This document shows positions 1 through 10,906 of a stretch of DNA of 64,000 nt, one piece after another. This DNA is from Telopea speciosissima (taxonomy: Eukaryota > Streptophyta > Magnoliopsida > Proteales > Proteaceae), in assembly GCF_018873765.1 (NCBI RefSeq), contig NC_057925.1, positions 47,027,010 to 47,091,009 on the forward strand. Direction: 5' to 3'. Positions within the stretch are counted from its first letter, which is position 1; every line of letters starts with the position of its first letter. Both the position numbers and the translations under genes were made by a program. The notes under the pieces are model-generated. The model searched no databases. It saw only the letters and a program-made list of their open reading frames with translations, and was not told where the DNA came from.

Positions 1-6
1 CTAACC

Positions 7-21
7 ATGGCAGAGGACTAG
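7..21 (+). promoter_or_regulatory. Ancestral start turned into a 4-codon upstream ORF
   Basis: The family start ATG-GCA-GAG-GAC is still present at 7-18, but the next codon is TAG. In the paralogue at 26659 that codon is AAG. The following codon, AAG in the paralogue, is ATG here (22-24). The old start therefore encodes only MAED before stopping, and translation must begin at 22 by reinitiation or leaky scanning. All bases are seen directly; the effect on expression is inferred. Confidence 0.7.
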
Positions 22-1308
22 ATGAAGAAGATAAACGAAGAAGAAGAAGAGAAGGCAATAATGGCAGCCAAGAAACTCCCTGAGGACCTCATAGTGGAAA
101 TACTTTCAAGGCTTCCGGTCAAATCTCTTCTAAGATTCAGGTGTGTATGCAAACCCTGGTGTGTTCTTATTACCGATCCTACTTTCGTCAAAATGCACAT
201 CAACCGATCCCTTGCAACCAATAGCAACCTCATCTTCATTCTCATAAAACCCTCTTTTAATCTCCAGTTTTTTAATTTAAATGATGGGGATGAACAACTA
301 GAAGCAGCTGTAGAAATCGATCATCCGCCGCTTTACAATTCAGAATTTAAAGCCGAATTAGTGGGTTCATGCAACGGTTTACTCTGTATAACCTACTCTG
401 TCCATATCATATTCCTTTGGAATCCTCTTACCAGAAGGCATCAGAAGCTACCCGATACGCCCATTACACCTATTGAGTTATTTGAGTTTCCAGTCAGATT
501 TGATTATCACCCAAACATTGTTTATGGATTCGGTTACGATGCCACCACCGAAGATTTCAAGCTGGTAAGGATTGTGCAGTTCTACACTCGCTATCAGCAC
601 TCTGACCGTCACTACTCTGGCCATTCAGAGGTGAAGGTTTACTCACTTAGCACCAATTCATGGAGAAGGATCGTGGGGAATTTGGCCCCATTGCATCTCA
701 GATGTACTTTGGGATCTGGGCAATTTGGAAATTTTGCTCTTCATTGGGTGGACCCGGATTCCAAGTTTATTGTTTACTTTGACCTTAAAGATGAGGAATT
801 TCGAGAGTTGCCACTGCCTGATTATGAGGCAAATGAGTTTCCTTGGTATGTTAGGTTTCTTGGAGAACAACTTTGCTTGATCCGTAGCTTCTCCTGCAGT
901 TCCCATGTTGAGTTTTGGATGATGAAGGATTACGGCGTGAGGGATTCTTGGGCAAAAGTGTTCTGCATCGAACATCCATGGCTGACTCAGCGTCCTGGGT
1001 GTCTCATACCTATATGTTATTTAAAGAATGGTGAAGTTTTACTCACAAGGGATGGATGTTATATAAACGATGGTGAATTTTTACTCACAAAGAATGGACA
1101 AGAAGCGCTAATCTCGTATGATCCCCGCAGAGGAAGGGTTAGTATTCTTGGGATTCATGGTGTTCCAGGGATTCATGGTGTTTCAAATACAAAAGGTGGG
1201 ACTTTCATTAAGATCTGCTTTGGGAGTCTCGTTCCACTCAATACTAAAGATAAAACTGAACAGCCAAAAACGAAGAAAAGGCAGTGGAAGCAGCTATTCC
1301 TTTATTAG
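22..1308 (+). CDS. F-box protein with F-box-associated (FBA) domain
   Basis: A 428-residue open frame. The F-box is at about residues 17-62 (LPEDLIVEILSRLPVKSLLR, then FRCVCKPW). An FBA-type beta domain follows, with GSCNGLLC, FLWNPLTRRHQKLP, YGFGYD and DFKLVRIVQF. Proteins of this family act as substrate receptors of SCF ubiquitin ligases by binding SKP1 through the F-box; the FBA region would bind the target, which is unknown here. It resembles the CPR1/CPR30-like class in layout, but no specific orthologue is claimed. The start differs from its paralogues because an in-frame TAG follows the family ATG. The C-terminal third carries two small tandem duplications (NGEVLLT/DGEFLLT and GIHGVPGIHGVS) that lengthen it relative to the 388-residue paralogue. 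The end KTKKRQWK is basic. Single exon; the promoter lies outside the window. Confidence 0.85.
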   Translation: MKKINEEEEEKAIMAAKKLPEDLIVEILSRLPVKSLLRFRCVCKPWCVLITDPTFVKMHINRSLATNSNLIFILIKPSFNLQFFNLNDGDEQLEAAVEIDHPPLYNSEFKAELVGSCNGLLCITYSVHIIFLWNPLTRRHQKLPDTPITPIELFEFPVRFDYHPNIVYGFGYDATTEDFKLVRIVQFYTRYQHSDRHYSGHSEVKVYSLSTNSWRRIVGNLAPLHLRCTLGSGQFGNFALHWVDPDSKFIVYFDLKDEEFRELPLPDYEANEFPWYVRFLGEQLCLIRSFSCSSHVEFWMMKDYGVRDSWAKVFCIEHPWLTQRPGCLIPICYLKNGEVLLTRDGCYINDGEFLLTKNGQEALISYDPRRGRVSILGIHGVPGIHGVSNTKGGTFIKICFGSLVPLNTKDKTEQPKTKKRQWKQLFLY

Positions 1309-2764
1309 GTACACTTGTTTCTCCTTGTTTTTGATACTACTGAAGATGACAAGCAATTGAATGCCGAACTGAACTGTGAAATATAATATAACTCAGCCCA
1401 TAGACATCAGAGATTCCTACATAATGCTTCAGTTGAAATGAACAAACTCTGCTTCATGATCCATTTTAGTAGGGGATACTACTCCTGGATTTGCTTAAAT
1501 TTTAAATGTGCTCCATGCTGACCAGTTAGGCATTTTAGTATAAAATAGCCTAATGAATCATGCACAATTACAACGTAAAAATTTGATGCCTTTCAGTACC
1601 AATCCCAAGCTCTACTGGCACTTGGCATGGATACCCAGCAGCACAGTTGCCTCACATGATGTGAATTTCAAAACAGTTATAGCAGACTATCAGGAAATAG
1701 AATTTCTTTGGGACACTAAGCACCATCTTTTCTGCTACAAGTTGTAAAATGAATTTCCCCAAAATTTATCACACAAGTATTCTATTAATAAAGACAATTC
1801 ATCAGTGAATCGAGGGGTGGAAAAAAAAAAAAAAAGCAAAACAAGAAAAACCACAACCATCATGTGAGAGGAGTTGGTTTTTTACCTACAAAACATACTA
1901 AGAAATCAATTAGAATCAAAGATTCCAAATGCAAAAAACACAAGCCAATCACAAGAGTATATGGTCCACAAAAGTCATTTTCTGTCATAGAATCCTAGTA
2001 TAGAGAGGATCAGAAATGGACTGCTGTTTAGGTGTTCTTTTATTTTCTCAGTCCTCTAATTGCAACCCGATGCACTATCATGCAACCCTAAAACCAAAAA
2101 TGAAGGGTGGAACTAGTGGCCTATTTATGATGGAAGCTCACCTGTAAGGGCTCCCATGTAGCCTATGGATATATCATGTGTGGAGGAAAAATCATGACAG
2201 CTTAACACTTATTCTTAGATATTGCAACACTGCTTCAGCTGTTTAGAGGATCTCTCTTAATCATATTCTCAAACATATGATAGATAAAACACAGTTCCTT
2301 TGCCCAGATGTTATTATCAGATTAATCAAAGAGAAAAAAGTGTACTCTATGTTGCTAGGTGGTATTAGAGAAGTGAGATTTTGGGAGAGGAAGATGTTTC
2401 TAATGGAAAAGTCAGTTAGAAATGCATAAATTTGTTTAAATAGAAGGGATCTAAATAAACGCATATATACTCAAAGGTGAAAGAATGGTCAGGGTAGATG
2501 TTAAAGGGGAGAAATTTAAAAATAAGCATAGCAACTTCAATCGAGCTATGAGCTGTAGGATGAACATTTGACAGTTATTTATGCCAATATACAGAGGCGT
2601 GGTTATCTGCAAGATTCTAAACCAATAACTAAAAACAATGAGACAGAAACAGGGGTAAGGCTGCGTAATTTGACCTTCCCCAGACCCTGCTAAATGCGGG
2701 AGCCTTGTGTACTGGGTACGGCCTAAAATGAAAAAGAGAGACACATTCAATAGGCAGGCACGGA
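1309..2764. other. Intergenic, 3' flank of F-box gene
   Basis: AT-rich sequence with no recognisable gene. It includes the 3' flank of the F-box gene, an A-run near 1820-1835 and short spurious ORFs. Nothing else is recognised before the hairpin transposon that follows. Confidence 0.5.
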
Positions 2765-2773
2765 GGAACACAC

Positions 2774-2975
2774 GGAAAAGGATCTTATGCAGCCGTGGTG
2801 GGAGCTGCACCTGTGCAGCACCACTAAATGACAGCAAAAACAGGGGTAAGGTGGTCATTTCATAGGTGGGTCCCACCTGGGCCCCACATGTGAAATGACC
2901 ACCTCCCCCTGTATTTGGGGTGCTTTTCGAACTGCACAGTGCAGCTCCCGCCACAGCTGCACAAGATCCAAGTCC
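2774..2975. mobile_element. MULE-type hairpin MITE, 202 bp, with 9-bp target duplication
   Basis: A near-complete palindrome. The left end reads GGAAAAGGATCTTATGCAGC and the right end, reverse complemented, reads GGACTTGGATCTTGTGCAGC. Pairing continues inward through GTGCAGC, CAGGGG and GGTGGTCATTTCA. The 9-mer GGAACACAC lies directly outside both ends (2765-2773 and 2976-2984), which is the duplication length typical of Mutator-like elements. There is no coding capacity. Confidence 0.8.
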
Positions 2976-3249
2976 GGAACACACACACCGCCCCCTCCCC
3001 CTGCGGAAAAAAAAATAAAAGAATCACATGTAGTGGTTCTACTCAAAAGGCCATAAAATATAGAGAGATTTATGGTGATGAATATTTTAGTTGTTTACTT
3101 GGTGTTTCTCCTTGCAGCTGCTGAAAAATGAGTTGTGCAGGATGCAAGAACAGTTGATGGTTGCTGGAAAATGAGTTACGCAGAGTGGAACTGTAGCCCC
3201 TTCTTCCATTCTTCCTTGGAATTTCTCATAAGAAATCTATACAAATCTC

Positions 3250-3475
3250 GACCTCAAGACCGGATTTGTTTTTCATGGCAGGAGTAGAAAATTTCGAGTA
3301 TCTCAAGAAAATTTTTAAAAACAATCTCGAATTTTCCATAGGCCAAGAGCATAAATAAATGACAAGAAATATGGACAGACAAAAAAATCTTCTAGAATCT
3401 ATGGTTTTTTTTTTTCTTTTTTATTCATTTCTTGCCAACCAAACACAACCTAAATAGGTTTACAAGAAAAGTAAC
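3250..3475. repeat. Dispersed repeat, shared with 24020-24285
   Basis: This stretch and 24020-24285 align in the same orientation: GGATTTGTTTT, GGAGTAGAA, TTTCGAGTATC, TCTCGAAT, CCATAGGCCA, then TTCTTGCCAACCAAACA. The right end, reverse complemented, reads TGTTTGGTTGGCAAGAA, an end common to plant non-autonomous elements. There is no coding content and no target duplication was resolved. Confidence 0.55.
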
Positions 3476-3743
3476 AACCCGTTTGGTAATGCTTCTATTC
3501 TAGAACATGTGCTTTTTACCTTTATCATTTTTTTAATATTTCTGGACTCTAAAATGGTATTTAGTAAACTTGTTTTAAAAACTTTTTTAGAACAAAATAA
3601 CAACATAATTCCATTTGGTAAAACCTGTTTTGAAACACATTTTATCAAATTAATGAGTTATTACAAAAATGTCATTACTTGACTAAACTAACTTAAAATG
3701 AAGAAAAAAATATCCACCATGATCATGTATGACTATCCAAAAA

Positions 3744-3834
3744 GGATCTTGGTGGATTCGAACCACCATCCCCTTAGAACATGCTTGAAACATGCGCATG
3801 TTCCAAGGGCTCTACCAATTTGAGCTAAAGACCC
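3744..3834 (-). tRNA. tRNA-like gene with intact A and B boxes; anticodon arm non-canonical
   Basis: Read on the minus strand, the ends GGGTCTT and AAGATCC form a 7-bp acceptor stem with one G-T pair. D arm: TAGCTCAAATTGG with GCTC/GAGC stem. T arm: GGTGG-TTCGAAT-CCACC. The A box and B box (GGTTCGAATCC) match pol III consensus, and TTTTT follows the acceptor directly as a terminator. The 91-nt length exceeds a simple tRNA. The region between the D and T arms is palindromic (AACATGCGCATGTT), so no clean 7-base anticodon loop forms. It could be an intron-containing tRNA, a class II tRNA or a pseudogene. No amino acid is assigned. Confidence 0.5.
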
Positions 3835-4107
3835 AACAAGTAGAGTTTGAAGTTTACAAGTAACCCAAGCCTAACCCAAATCTAATGAAACAGATTCAAA
3901 TGAAATCCAAACTTCATTGAACTACAAACATAACATCAATGGGGTGCTAATGAAAAAGAAATCATTTACATATAGGACACTACAATGTGGTGTCAATTTC
4001 AAGAACAATATAAGCAAGAACAAAAAGTACTAATAAAAAATAAAGTTCATTTTGTCCATGGATCTCCAAACCAAAGTTCAATCTTCCCAAGTCCGTTAAA
4101 CTCTCCC

Positions 4108-4245
4108 TACACACACTAACACACTCACACTCACCCACCCCTTGCTGCCCCTATACACACACACACACACATACGCACTCACCCACCCCTTCCTACCCCT
4201 ACACACACTCACCCACCCCTTGTTGCCCCTACACACACTCAAAAA
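4108..4245. repeat. CA-rich minisatellite
   Basis: Irregular tandem units of roughly 30-50 bp built from ACACACTCACCCACCCCTT and GCCCCTACACAC. An (AC)n microsatellite is embedded near 4155-4170. Confidence 0.7.
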
Positions 4246-5291
4246 TTATTTTCTGTAATAAGAGTGGCATTCTTAGTCTTATTTGAACATTTTTGAATCA
4301 CTGAAAATACAAGACATAGCGTGTAATACAAAATGAGTCATACAATTGAATTATGGCTCTGAACCTGACTCCTGACCAATACATTCATGGTGTTCTCTTA
4401 TCATTCAATTAACATGCCATGTGACAAAAAAAAAAAGTTGGAGACAAATGGCAGTTAAATGAAGGTGCCAAAGTTCAAAATACACCAATAAAGGTGCCAT
4501 TTAGATACTCCTTTTAATAAATGGTTAGGTTTTGAGGGAGAGGAAGAAGAGATCGACTAAGAGACGACAACACTACTAAACATCATTCAATTTACATGGC
4601 ACGAATCCAACCCACTAAAAGCGATATCTCACAACTCAACTTTCTTGGACTCCAATAAGACTCAAATGCCTTCTTCACTCTCTGCATCAAAGAAGAAATA
4701 GATGATATTCAAAAAATACAGATTGGGTTGTCTAGCAAGGCATATGTTTCTAATGAAATAAGTAGACAACAATTAAATTTTCAGGATTAATATGCATGAA
4801 GTCTATAACAAACACCTCTTAAGCTTCTGCAAAATAACAAAAGAAATATAGACTATATGTCAGATATTATTATTTTAATTCTTCTTGATTTATTAAGTCT
4901 ATAACATTCATAACTATCTTCATGCCATAAGTATTGGGTCTATATTTATTTTTACTCAACTATGTTAATTAAATTATATTTTCGTTTACTTGGTTCATAA
5001 TTTAATTAGGTCTTGGGTTCTCTCTTTTTTATTTTACAATATATGTTTCATTTTTAAATTTATTTTACCTTAGAAAAAAAGGTGCTTAACTGGACTAGTT
5101 TCCTTAATTTTATTCAAAGGACAAATACCAATATGTATGTTCTTAATTTGGTTATATTATGGCTTATATTACAAGATTAGTATTTCTATTCTGCCTATAT
5201 GCTCATATGATCTTGCATCGATATCTTAAATCATTTTTTAGCTAAATTTTAGGTTCTTAATACACCACCAAATTTATCCTAAGTACTATAC
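4246..5291. other. AT-rich intergenic sequence
   Basis: No ORF of interest, no paired repeats and no RNA gene seen. Confidence 0.5.
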
Positions 5292-5299
5292 ATTTATAC

Positions 5300-5930
5300 T
5301 AAGGGTGTCAATGAGGAACCAGAACCGAATATTGAATCCAGATCCGAACCGAATAACCTGAACCAATCCAAACCAAATTTAATATGGTTAAGTCCTGAAT
5401 CTAAAAATGTCTCTATAATTTAGTTTGGATCAGATCCGGAACTAACCACTAAACCGACGGTCTTAATCAAATCTGAACTGAATATCCACCTTAAAAGTTA
5501 CAACTTAAAACCTTAATTTAGGTTTAGTTTTTTAATGGTTTGACTCGGATTCTTAAGTTGAGGCCTTAGTCCTTACTCATTACTCTTTACGACTTATTAA
5601 GTACCAATTAGATTAATATTAGTTTTTCAATTAAAGTATTTTATTAATATTTTAACCAAAGCTATCCTGAACCCCAAACATGTCTTGGCCAGAGAATAAG
5701 CAATTGTTTTGTCCCCTGAATCTTAGAACCGAATGTGAACTGAATGGCATAACCGAATTTAAACCGGACATAGTAATTGGATATAGTAACCAGAACTGAA
5801 CCGAAATCGTACAAGTTAGGTACGAGTACTAAATTTTAAAACTGAAACGGGACTTGGTCCGGATCTAAATCACACTAATACTCCTTAGAACCGAACCGAA
5901 TACCCAGTTCTAGACCGATTTACATCCTTA
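5300..5930. mobile_element. hAT-type non-autonomous element, 631 bp
   Basis: The ends are TAAGGGTGTCAATG and, reverse complemented, TAAGGATGTAAATC. The 8-mers ATTTATAC (5292-5299) and ATTTATGC (5931-5938) flank it; one mismatch in an 8-bp duplication fits the hAT superfamily. The interior is full of degenerate ACCGAACC-type motifs on both strands and encodes nothing. Length and ends match the copies at 15555, 16203 and 17614. Confidence 0.78.
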
Positions 5931-6213
5931 ATTTATGCTCAAATACACCATTCTATTGTACATTCCGTTGCTTAGGTTAATTCCATTTTAATGTTTAATT
6001 AGTCGATTTTTTCCTTCCAATTTACTTGGTTCTTTGATTTAACCCAAAGCTTAAATTCCATCATATTGATCTAAGTAATTTTCTCCTTCTTTTTTTTTTG
6101 GTAAATAGTTTGTTTCCTATTCAGTAGGAGAGTTTTTGAAGAGATTCAGTTCCTCTGCAAGTACATGCAAGTGCACGTACATGTGAAAGACAACTAGTAT
6201 TGTCATTTACAAG

Positions 6214-6635
6214 GTGAGGAGCAAGGTTGGTAATCTAGGTATTGGACTCGGGATCAGTCAAGGCTGATACCAATCCGAATCAAACAAAATTGTCCTAGAT
6301 TAGCCAAAAATGACCAAATTCCAGGTAAAAATATGGATTTTAACCCCCTTCCCCCTTTTCTTGCGGATTTGAGGTTTTCAAATCTGTGAATCACGAATTG
6401 AAAGGCTCAGGATGAAGAACGAAGGAAAAAAAAATATGGGTTTTAAATACTTTGGAAAGTTATGCGTATTGGATCGGATCGTTCGATTCAAATGGGTTAT
6501 CTAATCCAACTACTGATTCATAAAACCTGAATAGGATCGGTCTAATCTCGTGATCAACCTCGATCGATACCAATCTGATCCAACCGATCCAATCCAAGAA
6601 TACGAACCATGGTGAGGAGGTTACCTGTTCCATTC
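6214..6635. mobile_element. Inserted GATCC/ACCGAT-rich palindromic element with 14-bp target duplication
   Basis: TTGTCATTTACAAG occurs at 6200-6213 and again at 6636-6649, with 422 bp between. The paralogous flank at 26343-26356 has this 14-mer once with continuous sequence around it, which is a direct view of the empty site. The insert has loosely inverted ends (AAGGTTGGTAATCTAGGTAT and, reversed, ATGGTTCGTATTCTTGGAT) and imperfect ACCGATCC-type motifs. The 14-bp duplication suggests a retroposed origin, while the inverted ends suggest a DNA element. The class is unresolved. Confidence 0.65.
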
Positions 6636-7371
6636 TTGTCATTTACAAGAGGAGGAGAGGTATTTATGAAAATAAAAGGGGTTAGTAGAATAGATTAAAG
6701 GAATTCATAAGAGGGAAATTAGTAGAGTAGATTGAAGGAAGGATTTATTTTTATTTATTTATTTGATAGAAACGGAAGGATTTGAGGAACCGGTTAGGTG
6801 GAGTACTACTTTATCAGATAAAATATAAAAAAAAAGTAAGTAGAGTACCAGTTGAGTAAGCAACGGAAGGATTCCCTTATTTATTCAGTTTCACCGCCGC
6901 ACAGTCTCAAGGTCTCACTCTTAAAGGGTAGAGAGGTCCACCGTACCCAACCTTAATCCCTAATTCGTCTTTGGTTTCTCTCTGAAGAAAAAACCCAACC
7001 TTAATACCTATTTCGTCTTTCGTTTCTGTCTGAAGAAAAAAAACCCAACCTTAATCCCTAGCCATAGCCATGGCAGAGTACAAGAAGAAGAAGATTAACG
7101 AAGAAGATGAGGTAATATTAATGCCAAACAAGGACCTCCCTGAGGAGCTCATAGCAGACACACTTTCAAGGCTTCCGGTCAAGTCACTTCTAAGATTCAG
7201 GTGTGTATCCAAACTCTGGTGTGCTCTAATTAACGATTCTGCTTTCGTCAAAATGCACCTCAACCGATCCCTTGCAACCAATAGCAACCTCAACCTCATT
7301 CTCGTAAATTCCTCCTTCAATCTCTGGATGATGCTTGGGAACAACAACTTGCAGTTTCAGCTGAGATTCCT

Positions 7372-9058
7372 CAGATTCAGGTTGAGGCAGTAGTGGCACC
7401 ATTACGGAGATCCACCAGGGAGAGAAGGTCAGCTATATCACCTATCTATGAGGTCTATCTGGGAGAACATGACTATGACATTGGTTGTGTGGTCGATCCA
7501 GTTACTTATTCAGGCGTTGTTTCTAGTCCTCAGTCAGATTTGTGGATAGATGCGCTGAGAGATGAAATGCAATCAATAAAACATAATGATGTTTGGGAGC
7601 TTGTTGATTTACCTAAAGGTTGTAAGCCCATTGGTTGCAAATGGGTGTATAAAACCAAAAGAGATTCCAAAGGAAAAATGGAGAGGTTTAAAGCCAGACT
7701 GGTAGCCAAGGGATTCACTCAGAGAGAGGGAGTAGACTACAATGAAACCTTTTCTCTAGTCTCCTCGAAGGATTCTTTCAGGGTGATCATGACATTGGTA
7801 GCTCATTTTGATATGGAGCTGCATCAGATGGATGTTAAAACCGCTTTTCTCAATGGCAATCTTGATGAGGAAGTCTATATGGTTCAGCCTGAGGGTTTTG
7901 CAGTGGATGATTCAGATCATCTTGTGTGTAGACTCAAGAAGTCTATCTACGGTCTCAAACAAGCTTCTAAGCAGTGGTATCTGAAATTTGACAGTGTTGT
8001 GACTTCGTTTGGTTTTATGGAAAATAAAGTGGATCAGTGTATATATCACAAGGTCAGTGGGAGCAAATTCTGTTTTCTCATTCTGTATGTAGATGACATC
8101 CTGCTTGCAAGCAGTGACCTAGGGATGTTGCATAATACAAAGTAACTTTTATCTAGGGAATTTGACATGAAGGACCTTGGTGAGGCTTCTTTTGTTCTTG
8201 GGATTGAGATCCATAGGGATCGTTCTCGCCGTTTATTAAGTCTTTCTCAGAGGGCTTATGTTGATCGTGTTCTGGAGAGGTTCAGTATGCTGGATTGCAA
8301 ACCTGGGAATGTTCCTATTCTCAAGGGTGACAAACTGAGTTCGACACAGTGCCCGAAAAATGAAGCTGAGAGGGATGAAATGAAGAAGGTGCCTTATGCT
8401 AGCGCACTTAGTAGTATCATGTATGCTCAGGTCTGTACCAGACCGGATATTGCTTTTGTGACAGGACTTCTTGGCAGGTATCAGTCAGATCCTGGTCTTA
8501 GCCACTGGGTTGCTACCAAGAAAGTATTGAGGTACTTGAAGGGGACAAGAGATTATATGCTGACTTACAGACACGTTCCGAACTCAAGCTAGTGAGGTAT
8601 CTGAGACTCGACTTTCTGGGTGTGAGGATGACGAGAAATCCACATCAGGTTATGTTTTCTTGATGGCGGAGGGGCAGTATCATGGAAGAGTAAAAAACAT
8701 ACATTGGTGACCACTTCGACTATGCAGGCAGAGTTTGTAGCATGCTATGGGGCTGCTACTCAGGCTATTTGGCTCAGAAATCTCATAAAGGATTTGACTA
8801 TTGTAGATTTTGTGGATAGACCCATCCGGATATCTTGTGATAATGCTCTTTGTGTTGGTTATAAACAACAATAAAGGACTTAGAGGGTCTAAACACATGG
8901 AGGTCAAGTATTTGACCATAAAGGAGAGAGTAAAGGAAGGTGACATTACAGTGGAGCATATTGGTACAGATGATATGGTTGCAGATCCCCTAACCAAAGG
9001 TCTTCGCCCTTGTGTTTTTGAAAGACATGTCATGAGCATGGGCCTAGTTGCATCATAG
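7372..9058 (+). pseudogene. Copia pol remnant: reverse transcriptase and RNase H
   Basis: RT motifs are plain: WIDALRDEMQSIKHNDVWEL, KWVYKTK, KARLVAKGFTQREGVDYNET, MDVKTAFLNG, KSIYGLKQA and the catalytic LYVDDILLAS. An in-frame TAA at 8143-8145 interrupts the frame just before LLSREFDMKDLGEASFVLGI. RNase H follows (KSTSGYVF, then GSKHMEVKYLTIKERV and IGTDDMVADPLTKGL), with further frameshifts near 8585-8700 and 8830-8870. Order and motifs are those of Ty1/copia; the element is dead. Confidence 0.85.
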
Positions 9059-9753
9059 GATGTGGTTAGTTAGTGGGAGTTTGTTTTATTTTGCTTCATT
9101 GTAATTTAAAGTTTCTTTTCATCTGTATTTTTACCTTATGGTAAACCTTGGTTTATATATATATATCAGGTGTCATTGCATACAGTTTCTTTTAAACACA
9201 TGAGTTATTTATTGACATGATGAATATATTTCTGATTTTAAAGTCTTAAGGAATGTGTTAACCTTAAGCAAGGCTGGGGCATTAAGTTGTTAGCCTAAAG
9301 GTATGTCTTGTAACACATAAAGTATAACTCGAGTTATTTCTGATGAGATATACAAATTCGTTAGAATCACAAATTTTATTTCTCTAGTGAACCTGTGCCA
9401 CTTAAAGAAGAGAAATTTTGGACTGATAAATGGATAATACATAAGGAATCACTACGTGAGTATTATCTCGTTGCCACACTACCACATTGCATCCATGTTA
9501 GTAGAGTTGAGGGCTCTCGTGACCATGGAAGGCTCTATGTCGCTTGATCATAGATGCAGTTACCGCCATGATTCGGTGTCTAAAACTCTATGGGATAGGA
9601 TTGACTTTCTAATATGACCTCTAGACCAATTTATTTTAAAAATTGTGCACATAAAGTTTTCTTAAAGAGTTGTTAGCCTGTGATTTGTTTTGGTCAAAAC
9701 TGTTTTAAATCTTTTTTTAAATAAGGAATTTAATGTAAGTCCAAGTGGGAGAA

Positions 9754-10275
9754 TGTTAGAATTTTAGTTCTAATAAAATTCCATATGGACATAATTAAAT
9801 CCCTAAACCAGGCTAATTAGGGTTTTGGTCTAATAAAGTGGGGTCATTAAGTTATATTAGAAGTCTAATGTGGACTGACTTAGTGTGGGCTAGATAGATT
9901 CCTATTGGGACTGTGATGAGTCAGACTCTATAGGGATTACTATATAAGGAGAGTTAGGTCCCCCCCCCTACCCATAACAACTAATTATTCTCAATCACTA
10001 TTGAGGAGTGCATTTTGGAAAGAGAGGGAGATATTCAGTGTTCATCATCCCTGCGCATACGGTATTCTCATCAGGCCAGTTACTTTGGGAATAGAGGGGA
10101 AGCACCTAGATCTTTGTTCTTTATTTTTCGCTGCAATCATCATCACTATGGATGCGAAAATAGGTTGGTGGTTCTATCCCTATTTTCTATTATTTATTTG
10201 ATTGTGTTCTTGAACGCCCTATGGAGATCCTGGCTTTTGAAATTTTGTCCCTATTCGGATTGATTTATGCTAACA
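9754..10275 (+). repeat. Copia 3' LTR, about 522 bp
   Basis: Begins TGTTAGAATTTTAG right after a purine-rich tract and ends CTAACA where F-box sequence resumes (TG...CA termini). A TATA-like CTATATAAGG lies at about 9941. The partner 5' LTR is missing. Confidence 0.7.
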
Positions 10276-10906
10276 TCCACCTCCGATGATTATAAGCTGG
10301 TAAGGATTGTGCGGTTCTTTGGTGATAATGACTACTCTTGTCTGACTAGCCATTCGGAGATGAAGGTCTACTCACTTAGAACCAATTCATGGAGAAGGAT
10401 CGGGGACTTGCCAATCCATCTCAGATCCATTTACACTCATGGGAGTTTTGCAAATTCTGCTCTTCACTAGGTTGGCTTCAATTCCAAGTTTATCGTTTCC
10501 TTTGACCTTAAAGATGAGGAGTTTCGAGAGGTGCCACTGCCTGATTCTGCGGAAAATGGGTTTCCTTGGAATGCTGAGTTAGTTAAACGACAACTCTGGT
10601 TGCTCCATACCGCCAGTTTCCGACTTATTGAGTTTTGGATGATGAAGGATTCTTGGGTGAAAGTGTTCTCCATCGAACATCCATGGCTGATATGGGGTTC
10701 TGGGGACCTGTTACCTATATGTTATTTAAAGAATGGTGAATTTCTACTCATGAAGGATTCAAAAGAACTGATATGCATGTATGATCCTCGTAGAGGAATT
10801 GTTAGGTATCTTCAGATTCATGGTGTTCCAGATACAGCAGGTAGGACTTTGATAAAGACCTGCTTTGGGAGTCTCGTTCCACTCAATGCCAAAGATATAT
10901 GGAACT

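Larger units (their letters stand above)
7353..10275 (+). mobile_element. 5'-truncated Ty1/copia retrotransposon
   Basis: Contains reverse transcriptase, RNase H, about 700 bp of 3' noncoding sequence, a polypurine-like tract (GTGGGAGAA) and one LTR. The 5' LTR, gag, protease and integrase are absent. The left junction falls inside F-box coding sequence (around GAACAACAAC), and the right end is the LTR terminus next to resumed F-box sequence. No target duplication can be tested because the left end is lost. The simplest reading is insertion followed by a deletion that removed the 5' half of the element together with part of the F-box gene. Confidence 0.85.
7070..10906 (+). pseudogene. F-box/FBA pseudogene split by a copia element
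   Basis: The 5' part (7070-about 7352) encodes the family N terminus MAEYKKKKINEEDE and a complete F-box (LPEELIADTLSRLPVKSLLR, then FRCVSKLW). It then runs into copia sequence. The 3' part resumes at about 10276 with TSDDYKLVRIVRFFGD and continues through the FBA region to LVPLNAKDIWN, with the stop at 10906. Compared with 26659-27825, roughly 70 codons between the halves are missing. A W codon is TAG in the 3' part, at the position of LHWVG (about 10468-10470). With the insertion, deletion and nonsense codon, this locus cannot make a full protein. The truncated F-box-only ORF (107 residues) could in principle still be translated. Confidence 0.85.

Noticed and set aside
18..245. Minus-strand ORFs over F-box genes (also 658-975, 7051-7347, 18700-19185, 26646-26909, 27271-27564)
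   Set aside because: They recur at the same place in every F-box copy only because the sense sequence is conserved. No domain is recognisable.
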